Source: Flavobacteriales bacterium
GTDB lineage: Bacteria > Bacteroidota > Bacteroidia > Flavobacteriales_F > PHOS-HE28
Direction of reading: 5' to 3'
Assembly (NCBI GenBank): GCA_016710965.1
Contig: JADJTW010000031.1
Coordinates: 558,001-622,000, forward strand
DNA length: 64,000 bases
The translations under genes and the position numbers were made by a program. Numbering within the stretch: position 1 is the first letter of the stretch; each line of letters opens with the position of its first letter. Shown here one piece after another: positions 17,830 through 27,601 of this stretch. The notes beneath the pieces are model-generated. The model did not search any database. It was given only the letters and a program-made list of their open reading frames with translations, and was not told the origin of the DNA.

Positions 17830-18774
17830 TCACGACCGCCGCCCCATGAGCGTGGTGGCCAGTGCGTGCAACGCCGCCTTGCGCTCATCGTTCACTCCAA
17901 TGCTGTCGAGCGCTTCGAAAGCGCTGCATTCCAGCGCGCTCACTTCAGCTTCAGCATCGCTGCGCGCACCAAGCCGCTCCATTGCCTCTCCCATGCGGTG
18001 AACATCGCGCTGCGCAGGAGCCAGCGCGATCTGGTCGCTCAGAACGCTCGTGCCATCAGCGCGTTCGTGTTCAAGGCCGCGGATCAGGAGCCATGTCTTC
18101 TTGCCCGCACGCAAGTCGCCGCCGCGTTGCTTGCCCGTTTCCATCGGATCGCCGAAGGCATCCAGCAGGTCATCGCGTAGCTGGAAAGCAAGTCCGAGCT
18201 GCTCACCGAAGCGGCCGATGCGTTGACGATCACCGTCCGAGGCGCCGGCGATGAGGGCTCCGACCTGCAGAGCGCAAGAGAGCAGCACGGCGGTCTTCAG
18301 GCGGATCATTTCCATGTACTCCGTCGCGGTAACGTCGGTGCGCCGCTCGAAGTCCATATCGTGCTGCTGGCCTTCGCACACCTCCAAGGCATAGCGGTTG
18401 AAGAGCGCGCGCACGGCCGCATCACGCCCCATGAGCTCGAAGGACTTCACCAGGAGCGCATCGCCGCTAAGGATGGCCGTGTTCACGTTCCACTTCACAT
18501 GCACGGTGGGATCGCCGCGCCGCAGCGGCGAAGCATCCATGATATCGTCGTGCATCAGGGTGAAGTTGTGGAAGAGCTCGATCCCGAGGGCTTCATCGAG
18601 CGCATCTTCGGCCTTGCCGCCGAAGAGCTCGCAGGCCATGAGCGCAGCAATCGGACGCACGCGCTTGGCCGGGAGCTTCAAGAGGTAGGCCATCGGCGCA
18701 TAGAGCTGCTGCGTCGGCAGTCTCTTGCACCACGCTTCGATGCGCGCTTCGATAAGGTCCTTATAGGGCTGCAT
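17830..18774 (-). CDS. Polyprenyl diphosphate synthase
   Basis: The protein has 314 residues. It contains both aspartate-rich motifs of trans-prenyl transferases, HDDIMD (first) and QLRDDLLDAFGD (second), plus the K-R-V-R-P segment near the N-terminus (LPAKRVRPIAAL). It condenses isopentenyl diphosphate into farnesyl or geranylgeranyl diphosphate; product length cannot be judged reliably. The start at ATG 18774 overlaps the rmlA stop by 1 bp, so it is the last gene of an MMPL-rmlA-synthase operon. Confidence 0.9.
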   Translation of the reverse strand: MQPYKDLIEARIEAWCKRLPTQQLYAPMAYLLKLPAKRVRPIAALMACELFGGKAEDALDEALGIELFHNFTLMHDDIMDASPLRRGDPTVHVKWNVNTAILSGDALLVKSFELMGRDAAVRALFNRYALEVCEGQQHDMDFERRTDVTATEYMEMIRLKTAVLLSCALQVGALIAGASDGDRQRIGRFGEQLGLAFQLRDDLLDAFGDPMETGKQRGGDLRAGKKTWLLIRGLEHERADGTSVLSDQIALAPAQRDVHRMGEAMERLGARSDAEAEVSALECSAFEALDSIGVNDERKAALHALATTLMGRRS

Positions 18775-19643
18775 CACACCTGTCCGTCGGCCACCTTCAG
18801 CAGGTATTCGCCGTAGCCGCTCTTGCGCAGGGGCTCGGCGATGGTGCGCAGCTGATCGGCGGTGATGAAGCCGCGCCGGAAGGCCACCTCCTCGATGCAG
18901 CCGATGCGTCGGCCCTGGCGCTCCTCGATCACCTGCACGTACTGGCCGGCCTGCATGAGCGACGCGAAGGTGCCCGTGTCGAGCCACGCCGTGCCGCGAT
19001 CGAGCACCACCACCTTCAGCCTTCCTTGTCGCAGGTATTCCTTGTTCACGTCGGTGATCTCGTACTCGCCGCGCGCGCTGGGCTTCAGGTCGCGGGCTAT
19101 GTCGAGCACGCTGTTGTCATAGAAGTAGAGGCCTGGCACGGCGTAGTTGCTCTTGGGCTTCGCGGGCTTCTCCTCGATGCTCCTGGCCTTGAAGTGCTCG
19201 TCGAACTCCACCACGCCGTAGCGCCCTGGGTCGCTCACGCGATAGGCGAACACGAGGCCGCCATCCACATTGTGGTTCTCCATGAGCTTGGTGCCCAGCC
19301 CACTGCCGTGGAAGATGTTGTCGCCGAGGATGAGCGCCACGCGATCGGTGCCCACATGCTCGCGCCCGATGACGAAGGCCTGTGCCAGCCCATTGGGCAA
19401 GGCCTGCTCGGCATAGGTGAAAACGCAGCCGAGACGTGAACCATCACCGAGCAGCTTCTTGAAATGCGGCAGGTCGTGCGGCGTGCTGATGATGAGCACT
19501 TCGCGGATGCCCGCCGCCATGAGCGTGCTCAGCGGGTAGTAGATCATCGGCTTGTCGTACACGGGCATGAGCTGCTTGCTCACCGCCAGCGTCAACGGGT
19601 GCAACCGCGTGCCGGACCCGCCGGCGAGGATGATGCCTTTCAT
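18774..19643 (-). CDS. rmlA: Glucose-1-phosphate thymidylyltransferase
   Basis: The protein has 289 residues, normal for RmlA/RfbA. The N-terminus MKGIILAGGSGTRLHPLTL is the nucleotide-binding signature; LILGDNIFHGSGL and the YEITDVNKEYL segment are also family landmarks. It makes dTDP-glucose for dTDP-rhamnose or related sugars; rmlBCD are not in the window. The start at 19643 lies 1 bp past the stop of the upstream transporter gene, and the end overlaps the polyprenyl synthase start. Confidence 0.94.
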   Translation of the reverse strand: MKGIILAGGSGTRLHPLTLAVSKQLMPVYDKPMIYYPLSTLMAAGIREVLIISTPHDLPHFKKLLGDGSRLGCVFTYAEQALPNGLAQAFVIGREHVGTDRVALILGDNIFHGSGLGTKLMENHNVDGGLVFAYRVSDPGRYGVVEFDEHFKARSIEEKPAKPKSNYAVPGLYFYDNSVLDIARDLKPSARGEYEITDVNKEYLRQGRLKVVVLDRGTAWLDTGTFASLMQAGQYVQVIEERQGRRIGCIEEVAFRRGFITADQLRTIAEPLRKSGYGEYLLKVADGQV

Positions 19644-19644
19644 G

Positions 19645-22074
19645 TCAATCTGTTTCTTCGACGCTTTCATCCACTGCGCGCTTCGCGCCGCCATTGGTCT
19701 GTGCTTCCACACGCAGCCCTTCCAGGTCGATGTCTTCCTCCTCGTCGAGGATGTCGAGCAGCGGCTCCTCGAAGCTCTTGGTGGTGGCCACTTTCTCGAA
19801 GCTCAACAGCAACGAGGGCAGGATGAGCAGGTTGGTGAACATGGCCACCAGCAGGGTGAAGGAGACCAGCAGGCCCAGGGCCTGTGTGCCGCCGAAATCG
19901 GAGAAGACGAAGAGGCTGAAGCCGCAGAAGAGCACGATGCTGGTATACATCATGCTCACGCCGGCCTCCCGCAGGGCAAGCAATACGGAATTGCGCACAT
20001 TGTGGCGGGTCGATTTCAACTCCTGCCTGTACTTGCTCAGGTAGTGGATGGCATCGTCCACCGCGATGCCCAGCGCAATGCTGAAGACGAGGATGGTGCT
20101 GGGCTTGATGGGGATGCCGAGATAGCCCATGAGGCCGGCCGTGGTGATGAGCGGGATGAGGTTGGGCACAAGCGAGATGATGACCATGCGCGCCGAGCTG
20201 AAGAGCAGGGCCATGAGCGCCGAGATGATGACCACCGCCATGAAGAGCGAGATGACGAGGTTGCCCACCATGTACTTGCTGCCTTCGAGGAATACCACGC
20301 TGGTGCCGGTGAGCGTCACCCGGAAATCCTCGGGTGCGAAGATGGAATCGACCTCGGCGCGCAACTGCTCCATGAGCACGTCCATACGGGCCGTGCCGAT
20401 ATCGGCCACCTGCATGGTGAGGCGTGTGCTGCGCTTGTCCGCATCGAGGAAGGCGCGCGCCATGCCACCTTCGTCCTGCGCGGCTTCGAGGTAGGGCAGT
20501 ATGAAGCTCTTCTCGGTGTTGTTGATGAGGGTGTAACGCGCGGGATCACCGTCGTAGAAAGCCTGCTTGGTGAACTTGACGGCATCGGCGATGGAGAGCG
20601 AGCGCGACAGTTCGGGAAATGTGGCCAGCGAATCCTGGAGGCGCGCGATGCGCTTGAGGTTGGAATCCTTCAGCGCGTGGCCCTTCTTGCGGGTATCCAC
20701 CAGCACCTCCAAGGGCATAACGCCATTGAACCGGCTCTCGAAGAAGCGCAGGTCCTGCATCACGGGATCGTCCATGGGCAGGTCGTCCACCACATGCGTT
20801 TCGTTCTTCAGGCGGCTGGCACCCAGCAGGCCCATGACGATGAGCAGCCCGGTGAAGGCGTACACCAGCGGCCGCCGGTACTGCACCATGTGGATGAACC
20901 AATTGGTGGCGCGATCCACCCAGTTGCGATCGAGGTGGGCGAGGTGCCGGTCCTTGGGATCCCCCTGGAAGCTGAAGAGGATGGGCACGAGCAAGAGGCT
21001 GAGGACGAACATCGCCAGGATGTTCACCGACGCGATGACGCCGAACTGCTTCAGCACATCGCTATAGGTTGGAATGAACGTGGCGAAGCCGACCGCCGTG
21101 GTGGCATTGGTCATGAACGATGCGCGGCCCACGCGGTAGATGACGCGCGAGAGCGCCTTCACCTGGTTGCGATGCGCGGCGAACTCGTGGTGGTACTTGT
21201 TGATGAGGAAGATGCAGTTGGGTATGCCGATGACGATGATCAAGGGCGGAATGACCGACATGACCACCGTGAGCTTGTAGCCCAGCAGTCCGATGGAGCC
21301 CAGCGCCCACACCACGCCCACGGCCACCACCGTGAGGCACACGAGCATGACGCGCCAGCTGCGGAAGAAGAGCAGCAGCAGCAGGGCCACCACCAGCACC
21401 ATGAGGCCCACGAACATGCCCAGTTCGCTTTTGGTGCGCTCGGTGACGACGGTGCGGATGAAGGGCAGGCCGCTTCGGTACACCTTCATGCCGCCCGCCT
21501 CGAATTGCTCCACACGGGCATTGATGAGGTCCACCATATCGCCGCGCTGCTCACTGTTGAAGCGGTCGGCGTTCACGAAGACCATCATGAGGCTGGTGCT
21601 GGCGGTGTCGTTGTAAAGGAGCCCGCTGTAGAAGGGCAGCGAGCGCACCACGCGCACGATGCTGTCCACCTCGGCCTGCGACTGCGGCTGGCGCCGCACC
21701 ACGGCGGAAAGCTGGAAGCGCTTGAGGCTGTCGTTGCGCGCAAGCGTGTAGATGTTCGCTTCGGAAAAGACCGAATCCACGCCGGGCTGCGCCTTCAGGT
21801 CGTGGCCCAGCTGCCACCAGGCGCGGAAGTTCTCCAGCTCGTACAGCGCCTTGTCCTCCACCCCCAGCACAATGATGTTGCCGTCCTCGGAGAACTTCGC
21901 GAGCAGCTCCTCGTATTGCACATAGGCGCTGTCGTTCTTGGGCAGAAGGCCGCCGAACTTGTAGCTCACCTTCACATTCTTCGCCTCGTAGCCGAGGAAG
22001 AGCGTGATGAGCCCCAGCACGATGAGTATGCCGTTCCGGTTGCGGAGGATCCTACTGGATAGCCAGGCCCACAT
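19645..22074 (-). CDS. MMPL/RND-superfamily transporter
   Basis: The protein has 809 residues in two homologous halves, each with one helix, a large extracytoplasmic domain and a bundle of about five helices: VGLMVLVVALLLLLFF onward in the first half and LVISLFMAVVIISALMALLF onward in the second. Signature-like segments are GIPNCIFLINKYHHEF and ALGIAVDDAIHYLSKYRQE, as in the Patched/MmpL group. These export lipids or hydrophobic compounds, such as hopanoids or outer-membrane lipids; the cargo here is unknown. It is the first gene of an operon with rmlA and a polyprenyl synthase. A CACCTTTG element 36 bp upstream may be the -7 box. Confidence 0.9.
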   Translation of the reverse strand: MWAWLSSRILRNRNGILIVLGLITLFLGYEAKNVKVSYKFGGLLPKNDSAYVQYEELLAKFSEDGNIIVLGVEDKALYELENFRAWWQLGHDLKAQPGVDSVFSEANIYTLARNDSLKRFQLSAVVRRQPQSQAEVDSIVRVVRSLPFYSGLLYNDTASTSLMMVFVNADRFNSEQRGDMVDLINARVEQFEAGGMKVYRSGLPFIRTVVTERTKSELGMFVGLMVLVVALLLLLFFRSWRVMLVCLTVVAVGVVWALGSIGLLGYKLTVVMSVIPPLIIVIGIPNCIFLINKYHHEFAAHRNQVKALSRVIYRVGRASFMTNATTAVGFATFIPTYSDVLKQFGVIASVNILAMFVLSLLLVPILFSFQGDPKDRHLAHLDRNWVDRATNWFIHMVQYRRPLVYAFTGLLIVMGLLGASRLKNETHVVDDLPMDDPVMQDLRFFESRFNGVMPLEVLVDTRKKGHALKDSNLKRIARLQDSLATFPELSRSLSIADAVKFTKQAFYDGDPARYTLINNTEKSFILPYLEAAQDEGGMARAFLDADKRSTRLTMQVADIGTARMDVLMEQLRAEVDSIFAPEDFRVTLTGTSVVFLEGSKYMVGNLVISLFMAVVIISALMALLFSSARMVIISLVPNLIPLITTAGLMGYLGIPIKPSTILVFSIALGIAVDDAIHYLSKYRQELKSTRHNVRNSVLLALREAGVSMMYTSIVLFCGFSLFVFSDFGGTQALGLLVSFTLLVAMFTNLLILPSLLLSFEKVATTKSFEEPLLDILDEEEDIDLEGLRVEAQTNGGAKRAVDESVEETD

Positions 22075-22155
22075 GGTGCTTCGTGCTCCGCCGCAGAACA
22101 GCGAAGGTCCAAAGGTGCGAATTGAAGGGGGACGGGCGGGAGTACGGACTGGCGC

Positions 22156-24582
22156 TCAATTCCCCAACACCAAGCCGATCGTCGCCTTCACAGCCAGGTT
22201 GTCCACGGCATCGGGCAAGGCATTGGGGCCCACGCGGTAGAAGGCGCCCACGCCGATGCCGGTGAAGCCGCTGCGCAGCAGGTTGTCGATCTGCAGGCCC
22301 GCTTCGTAGTAGCCGCCGGTGAGGGTTGTGTACGAATAGCCGCGGTGCCTGCCCGGATAGGTGAGCGCGCCCCATGCGGCATTGAGGACGATGATGGGCA
22401 CAGGCTTGAACTTCCTGCCTTCGTAGAGCAGGTTGCCGAAGCTGTGGCGTGCATGCACCGTGAGATAGCGATCGGCCAGGAACTCGTTGGGCCGCATGGT
22501 CTCGAAGGTGTTGCGCGTGGCGATGGGCGCACGCGTGCTGTAGCTGCCGCGCAGATCGTAGAGGAAGGGATAGGGCGCGGTGGGATCGGCCACGCCGCCG
22601 AGCACGCGCAGGCCCAGCTCGCCCAGCATGCGCACGCGGAAGTTCTTCTCCACCATCGCGTCCACGCGCCAAAGGTCGAGATCGCCTTCCCACAGACCGG
22701 CAATGGCGCGCATGGCCTGCACGTGCAGCACGGGCCATTTGCTTGGAAGGGTGAACTGGTTGGTGGGCAGGCGCACGAGGCGCTCCTTCCACGCGAAGCG
22801 TGCGCCCAACGACACCGTGCCGGTGAGGAAGCGATCGTAGAGCAGGGTGATGCCTTCGCCCGCTGGCACCGCGTGCTGGTAGCCGATGAGGTTCTCGCGG
22901 TAGTTGCGCTCGGTGGCGAGCCAGAGCTTGAGCGAGCTGTTCACGCGCAGGCTCAGTTCGCCGCCCACGCGCTCCACGCGGTCCATGCGATCCACATAGA
23001 TCCAGCGGTAGCTCTCGGTGCTGCTCATGCTATTGCGCACACCGGGGAAGCCCACGCCGCCGCTCTCGATCACATCGTACTCGTAGTAGCCCCTCAATTC
23101 CGGACCGATGCCCGGCTTGGGCTTCAGTACGAGTTCGCCGCCGTACTTGTGCGCCTGGTCCACGAAGCCGTAGGCGTAGTAGCCGCCGATGCTCGCGTAG
23201 CGCGTGAGCTTGTCGTTGGTGCTGAGGCCCGCACCGAGACGGATGCCTTCGTATCCGTTGTAGCGCAGGAGGCGATCGAGCCGCAGGTCGATGGGGCCCA
23301 ATGGCAACCGCCCGGTGGTGAGGCGCGTGAGCCACTTCAGTTTGGTCTCGATGTCCTCGGCATCGCTGATGCTGTCGATGGTGTGGTAGGTGCGCAGTTC
23401 CTTGCCGCTGAGCGTGTCGGTGCGCAGGGCGTTCCAGAAGCTCTCATCGCGGCGCGTGGCCAGCTTGTCCATGACCAGCTCGGGCCCACGCACCTCTTTG
23501 CGCTCGATGGGCACATCCACTTGGATCTCCTTCAGGTAGGTGCGGCCGATGCCCATCATGCGCATGGAATTCACCTGGATGAAATCGAAGTAGAGGAACG
23601 TGTTCAGTTGCACGGGGAACCACACGCCCTGCACCTTGGCGAACTGCTGCTGCAGCTTGATGGCGGTGCCGCCATCGCGCTCCACCGGCTCGGCGATGAC
23701 GTTCTGCACGGCGTAGCCATCGGTGCTCACCCACAGCACGCCCTTGAGCGCATCGAAGCGGCGGCCGCTGCGCGGTCGGTAGCTGATGATGAAGACCGTA
23801 TCGCGGTCCTGGTAGAGGGTGTCCTCCAGGAGGAAGAGGTAACGATCCATGCTGTTGGGGCCTATGGGGCCGAGGTAGCTCTTCTCGTTGATACCGATCT
23901 GCGGCGCGTAGATGCTGAAGGTCTTGGTGCTCGCGGCGAGCGCCAGCAGTGAAGGGTCCTTCAAACCGCTCACGCGCATGGCCAGCACTTCCTCCTTCTC
24001 GTTATTGGGCGGAATGAAGCTCCTGCGCGTGGCGCTCTCGATGAGGAGCAGGTGCTGCTTGTCGAAGAAGTCGATGGCATCGCGATCGCTGCTGTCGAGC
24101 GCGGCCATACGCTCGGGATCATTGAGCAACGCGCTGTCCACGGCAGCGGTGAAGATGGTCTTGCCGTAGCTGGTGTAGCGGTGCGCGCGCTCGCGCAGTC
24201 CATCGTTCTGCCTTCGGTTGGCATATACGCGCTGGATGATCCGGTGCGCGGGGTTCTCGCCGGGGAGCACCTCCACCTCGCGCAGGGCCACGGCAGTGCG
24301 TTGCATGCGCACCATGCCGACGCTCTCCTCGCGTACCACCATCTGCAACGGCGCATAGCCCACGTAGCTGAAGTGCAGCGTAACGGGCAGGGCAGCAACG
24401 GTGATGGCGAAGCGGCCGTCGATATCGGTGGTGGCGCCATCGCGCACATCGGCGGGCACGATGTTCACGAAGGCCAGTGGCTCCAGGGTGCGGTCGTCCA
24501 CCACGCGGCCGCTGATGCTCACTTGCGCGATGGCAACGGAGAATGGAACGAAGAGAAAGAGGAAGAGAAGAGGACGAAGCAT
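22156..24582 (-). CDS. DUF5686-type outer-membrane protein with carboxypeptidase-regulatory-like domain
   Basis: The protein has 808 residues. A signal peptide (MLRPLLFLFLFVPFSVAIAQ) decides the start at 24582. Residues about 21-105 form a CarboxypepD_reg-like domain (SISGRVVDDRTLEPLAFVNI...DIDGRF). The rest matches the DUF5686 architecture common in Bacteroidota: an N-terminal soluble part (HRIIQRVYANRR) and a C-terminal predicted beta-barrel rich in alternating aromatic strands. The protein is expected in the outer membrane; function is unknown. A TACTTTCG element lies 37 bp before the start. Confidence 0.83.
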   Translation of the reverse strand: MLRPLLFLFLFVPFSVAIAQVSISGRVVDDRTLEPLAFVNIVPADVRDGATTDIDGRFAITVAALPVTLHFSYVGYAPLQMVVREESVGMVRMQRTAVALREVEVLPGENPAHRIIQRVYANRRQNDGLRERAHRYTSYGKTIFTAAVDSALLNDPERMAALDSSDRDAIDFFDKQHLLLIESATRRSFIPPNNEKEEVLAMRVSGLKDPSLLALAASTKTFSIYAPQIGINEKSYLGPIGPNSMDRYLFLLEDTLYQDRDTVFIISYRPRSGRRFDALKGVLWVSTDGYAVQNVIAEPVERDGGTAIKLQQQFAKVQGVWFPVQLNTFLYFDFIQVNSMRMMGIGRTYLKEIQVDVPIERKEVRGPELVMDKLATRRDESFWNALRTDTLSGKELRTYHTIDSISDAEDIETKLKWLTRLTTGRLPLGPIDLRLDRLLRYNGYEGIRLGAGLSTNDKLTRYASIGGYYAYGFVDQAHKYGGELVLKPKPGIGPELRGYYEYDVIESGGVGFPGVRNSMSSTESYRWIYVDRMDRVERVGGELSLRVNSSLKLWLATERNYRENLIGYQHAVPAGEGITLLYDRFLTGTVSLGARFAWKERLVRLPTNQFTLPSKWPVLHVQAMRAIAGLWEGDLDLWRVDAMVEKNFRVRMLGELGLRVLGGVADPTAPYPFLYDLRGSYSTRAPIATRNTFETMRPNEFLADRYLTVHARHSFGNLLYEGRKFKPVPIIVLNAAWGALTYPGRHRGYSYTTLTGGYYEAGLQIDNLLRSGFTGIGVGAFYRVGPNALPDAVDNLAVKATIGLVLGN

Positions 24583-24733
24583 CAGACGGGCGACGTCCTT
24601 GGGACGCGCTGAGGCCGCCGAAAGTAACCGGGGCCTGCGCGCAAAGAGAATGCGGTCCACAGATGGCGCAGATGACACAGATGATCACCCGGGAAAAGCG
24701 ACCGCTCATCCACAGGTAGTCGCTGGCAACCCG

Positions 24734-26281
24734 TCAATCGCCGACAACGAAGCGGCACGCCTTCGCTCCCTCCCTGGCATGCATGCTGATGGTGTACACG
24801 CCGGGCGTGAACCGCGAGGCATCGCTGGCATCCAGCAGCACCTGTCCTTCGGTTCGTGCAGCCGTTAAGGGAAGCAGTCGGCCCATGGCATCATGCACGC
24901 TCAGCGCAACGCGTCCCGCACCAGGCATGTCGATGATCGCATACCTCGAGATAGGATCGTAGCGGCAGTTCAATTCCGGCGCGTCGTGCTCATCGAGGCC
25001 GATGGGGAGCATGCAGGAGGTTGCGCCAACAGCGCCGAAGACGCTGTAGCTCATGGTCATGGGTTGCATACCGAACAGATAGGACGATGTTGGAACGATG
25101 AGATCGCCTGGAGCAAGCCAGGTGGCGGTGGGCAGCGCAGCGACACCGGGCCCGCCTGTGCAAGAAATGCACTGTGCCGTGAAGGTGGTGACGGTGATGG
25201 TATTGGTCATGGCGAAATCACCGGTGATGTACGCATAGCGCGCGCCCTCGGCATAGGGCAGCAGTTGCGAAAGGCCGACGGACATGCCCAAGCCTGCCAC
25301 CCACGGCACTTCGCCGGTGGGCAATACCCGCTGCATCTGGGCCACACCTCCGGGGAGTTCCATGAACAAGACCATGGAACCATCGGCGAGGGCATAGCCA
25401 TTCGCGACTTCGTGCTCGAAGAGCCACATGCCCGTGGCAACGCCTTGCGCATCGGCACGGATGACAATGCCACGGCCCTCGCCGTTCTGCGAGGTTGAAC
25501 CTGTGATGAGCAAGCCGCCCGATGGATCCACCGTGATGCTGTTGGCCATGTTGAAGATGTCGTTGCCGTACAACCTGTTCCACTCCACCTCACCTGTCGG
25601 TGACAACGCCACCAGCGCCAGCCCGACTTCGCCACCCGAACCCACCCCACGGCCGGCCAGTAGGATCCTGCCATCGCTGGCAGTAGCGATGCTCATCATG
25701 CTCAACGAGGAGTTGTTCAGCCTTCGGCTCCAAACCACCGAGCCATTGGGCGCCACGCGGAAGACGACGAGCTGCCCAACAGAAGTGGCGATGTCGCTGA
25801 CGATGCCGAGCACGACCATGTCGTTGTCCAAGGGGGCCATGTTGAGGAAGCGCAGCGCGCTATCTGCCGTTGGTTGTACCGCCCATGCCCATAGCGGCAG
25901 ATCATCCTCGGGGTGGGTGCGCAGGAGCATGCCGCGGTACGCAGTGCCCAGGTCGTCGTCGGCGATGACCCAATTGGCGCCGTTGGCCGTGCGCGCGATG
26001 CCCAAGGCGGCTTGAGAGCCAGCCATGTTGTACTCGCGCGCCCACATCAAAGAGCCATCGGCATCGGTGCGCAGCAGTACGATATCGAAGATGTCGGCGC
26101 TATCCGATTCCACCGGACGCGCAGTGAGGGTGAAGCCGTCGTTGGTGTTCACCACCCCGCGGAACCAACCGGAGTTGTTCCATGGGGGTATGGTGTACAC
26201 GTTCTGCATGATGGCCTGCGCGGCGACGGAAGCCGCATGCAGTGTAAGCGCAACAGCGAGGGTGGAACGGATATGCTTCAT
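24734..26281 (-). CDS. T9SS-exported beta-propeller-like protein
   Basis: The protein has 515 residues. A signal peptide (MKHIRSTLAVALTLHAASVAAQ) is followed by repeated segments of the type 'R..ADGS..W.R.....' and 'VDPSGGLLITGST', typical of delta-60 or WD-like propellers that report event records, and by a C-terminal type A T9SS sorting domain (GRVALSVHDAMGRLLPL...FTPGVYTISM). Cell-surface or secreted; ligand unknown. A TACTTTTC element 17 bp before the start is a possible -7 box. Transcribed away from the Kelch protein gene at 26420. Confidence 0.78.
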   Translation of the reverse strand: MKHIRSTLAVALTLHAASVAAQAIMQNVYTIPPWNNSGWFRGVVNTNDGFTLTARPVESDSADIFDIVLLRTDADGSLMWAREYNMAGSQAALGIARTANGANWVIADDDLGTAYRGMLLRTHPEDDLPLWAWAVQPTADSALRFLNMAPLDNDMVVLGIVSDIATSVGQLVVFRVAPNGSVVWSRRLNNSSLSMMSIATASDGRILLAGRGVGSGGEVGLALVALSPTGEVEWNRLYGNDIFNMANSITVDPSGGLLITGSTSQNGEGRGIVIRADAQGVATGMWLFEHEVANGYALADGSMVLFMELPGGVAQMQRVLPTGEVPWVAGLGMSVGLSQLLPYAEGARYAYITGDFAMTNTITVTTFTAQCISCTGGPGVAALPTATWLAPGDLIVPTSSYLFGMQPMTMSYSVFGAVGATSCMLPIGLDEHDAPELNCRYDPISRYAIIDMPGAGRVALSVHDAMGRLLPLTAARTEGQVLLDASDASRFTPGVYTISMHAREGAKACRFVVGD

Positions 26282-26419
26282 GACGGGCGTCGGATCCGAA
26301 AAGTAGTCGCTTTGCTACCTCCTTAGGTCTTCCGAGCAAGGGGAACCCCAGGGAGGTTTGGCCCTTAACACACCGTTCGCATGGAACCACGACCTTGGTG
26401 CGACCATAACCACCACGCC

Positions 26420-27592
26420 ATGATCCTTCGCTACGCTGCGCTTTGCTCCCTTGTACTTCCTGCGCTCGTGAACGCCCAATGGGAAACGCTCGCCGATGCC
26501 CCCGAGGACCTCACCTTCCCGGTGGTGGTGGAACTCGACGGCAACATCCATGTGATGGGTGGTGGTGGCGCTGGCGGAGCCAGCGACGTTCACATGCGCT
26601 ATACCCCGGCTACGAACACCTGGGACTACCGCGCGGTGGTTCCCTACCTGGCGCAACAGCCCTGCGGCGCGGTGCTCAACGGCAAGATCCACTATTGCGC
26701 AGGTGGCTACCCCAACACGGGCACACCGCTGGATGACCACTACGTGTATGATCCCGCCACCGACAGTTGGAGCGCGGCGGCCGACCTGCCCTTCCCCACA
26801 GCCATCAACGAGGCGGCGGCGATCAACGGCAAGTTCTACGTGCTCACGGGGCAGCCCAACAAGCAATTGTGCCAGAGCTACGACCCCAACACGAACAGCT
26901 GGACCGCGCATGCTTCTTTGCCCGACCTCAACTTCTGGTACGGCGCGGTGCTGGCGGTGAACAACACCATCTACCGCTTCGGTGGGGGTGGATACGCCGT
27001 CCCCGTGAACCTGGCGCACGTGTACAACCCCAGCGGAGACAACTGGACGGCGCTGCCCGCCTTCCCGGAACAAGTACACTCGCTGGCGGGCGCCAACGTG
27101 GGCGACTCGCTCATCTGCCTGGCCGGTGGCTTCTACAACTTCGAGGACCTCGACGATGTGCGGCTCTACCGGCCGTTGACGCAGGAATACCAAACCCTGG
27201 AGGTACTGCCCGCTGGTCGCAGCTACCACAGCATGGTAAGCGCCGGAGGCTGCGTGTACGTGGTGGGTGGCGACAACGACCTCGTCCCGACCATGGGCGT
27301 CAACCTCATCCGCAACTGTTCCATCGGCGTGGGTGTGCAGGAGCACGCCAGCGCGTGGCGGCCTTACATCATGCACAGCACCTCGCACAGCTTCACCCTG
27401 CAATTGAGCAAGGGCGGCAGCGCAGCGGATGCGGTGGAACTCATCGATGCACAAGGCCGCATGGTGCTACGGCGTTCGCTCGCAAGTGGCAGTGTATCGC
27501 TCAACGACGATGCGCTCGTCAGCGGATGGTACGCGGTGGCGATCACCACTGGAGGCAAGCACTATGTGGAGCGCTGGGGGAAGCAGGACTAG
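26420..27592 (+). CDS. Secreted Kelch-repeat protein with T9SS sorting domain
   Basis: The protein has 390 residues. A signal peptide (MILRYAALCSLVLPALVNAQ) sets the start at 26420. Kelch repeats run through most of the mature chain (NIHVMGGGGAGGASDVHMRY..TNTWDYRA, KIHYCAGGYPNT, KFYVLTG, TIYRFGGGGYAVP, CVYVVGGDND), forming a probable propeller of about six blades. The last ~80 residues (ADAVELIDAQGRMVLRRSL...LVSGWYAVAITT) look like a type A T9SS sorting domain. Exported to the surface; no enzyme motif. Confidence 0.83.
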   Translation: MILRYAALCSLVLPALVNAQWETLADAPEDLTFPVVVELDGNIHVMGGGGAGGASDVHMRYTPATNTWDYRAVVPYLAQQPCGAVLNGKIHYCAGGYPNTGTPLDDHYVYDPATDSWSAAADLPFPTAINEAAAINGKFYVLTGQPNKQLCQSYDPNTNSWTAHASLPDLNFWYGAVLAVNNTIYRFGGGGYAVPVNLAHVYNPSGDNWTALPAFPEQVHSLAGANVGDSLICLAGGFYNFEDLDDVRLYRPLTQEYQTLEVLPAGRSYHSMVSAGGCVYVVGGDNDLVPTMGVNLIRNCSIGVGVQEHASAWRPYIMHSTSHSFTLQLSKGGSAADAVELIDAQGRMVLRRSLASGSVSLNDDALVSGWYAVAITTGGKHYVERWGKQD

Positions 27593-27601
27593 CTTCGCCC
27601 C

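Noticed and set aside
19552..22062. 836-codon plus-strand open frame opposite the MMPL transporter
   Set aside because: It is an antisense shadow: the minus strand encodes a clear RND/MMPL protein, and the plus translation is His/Glu/Gly-rich without motifs. High GC removes stop codons from the opposite frame.
22345..23952. 535-codon plus-strand frame opposite the DUF5686 gene
   Set aside because: Antisense shadow of a well-supported gene.
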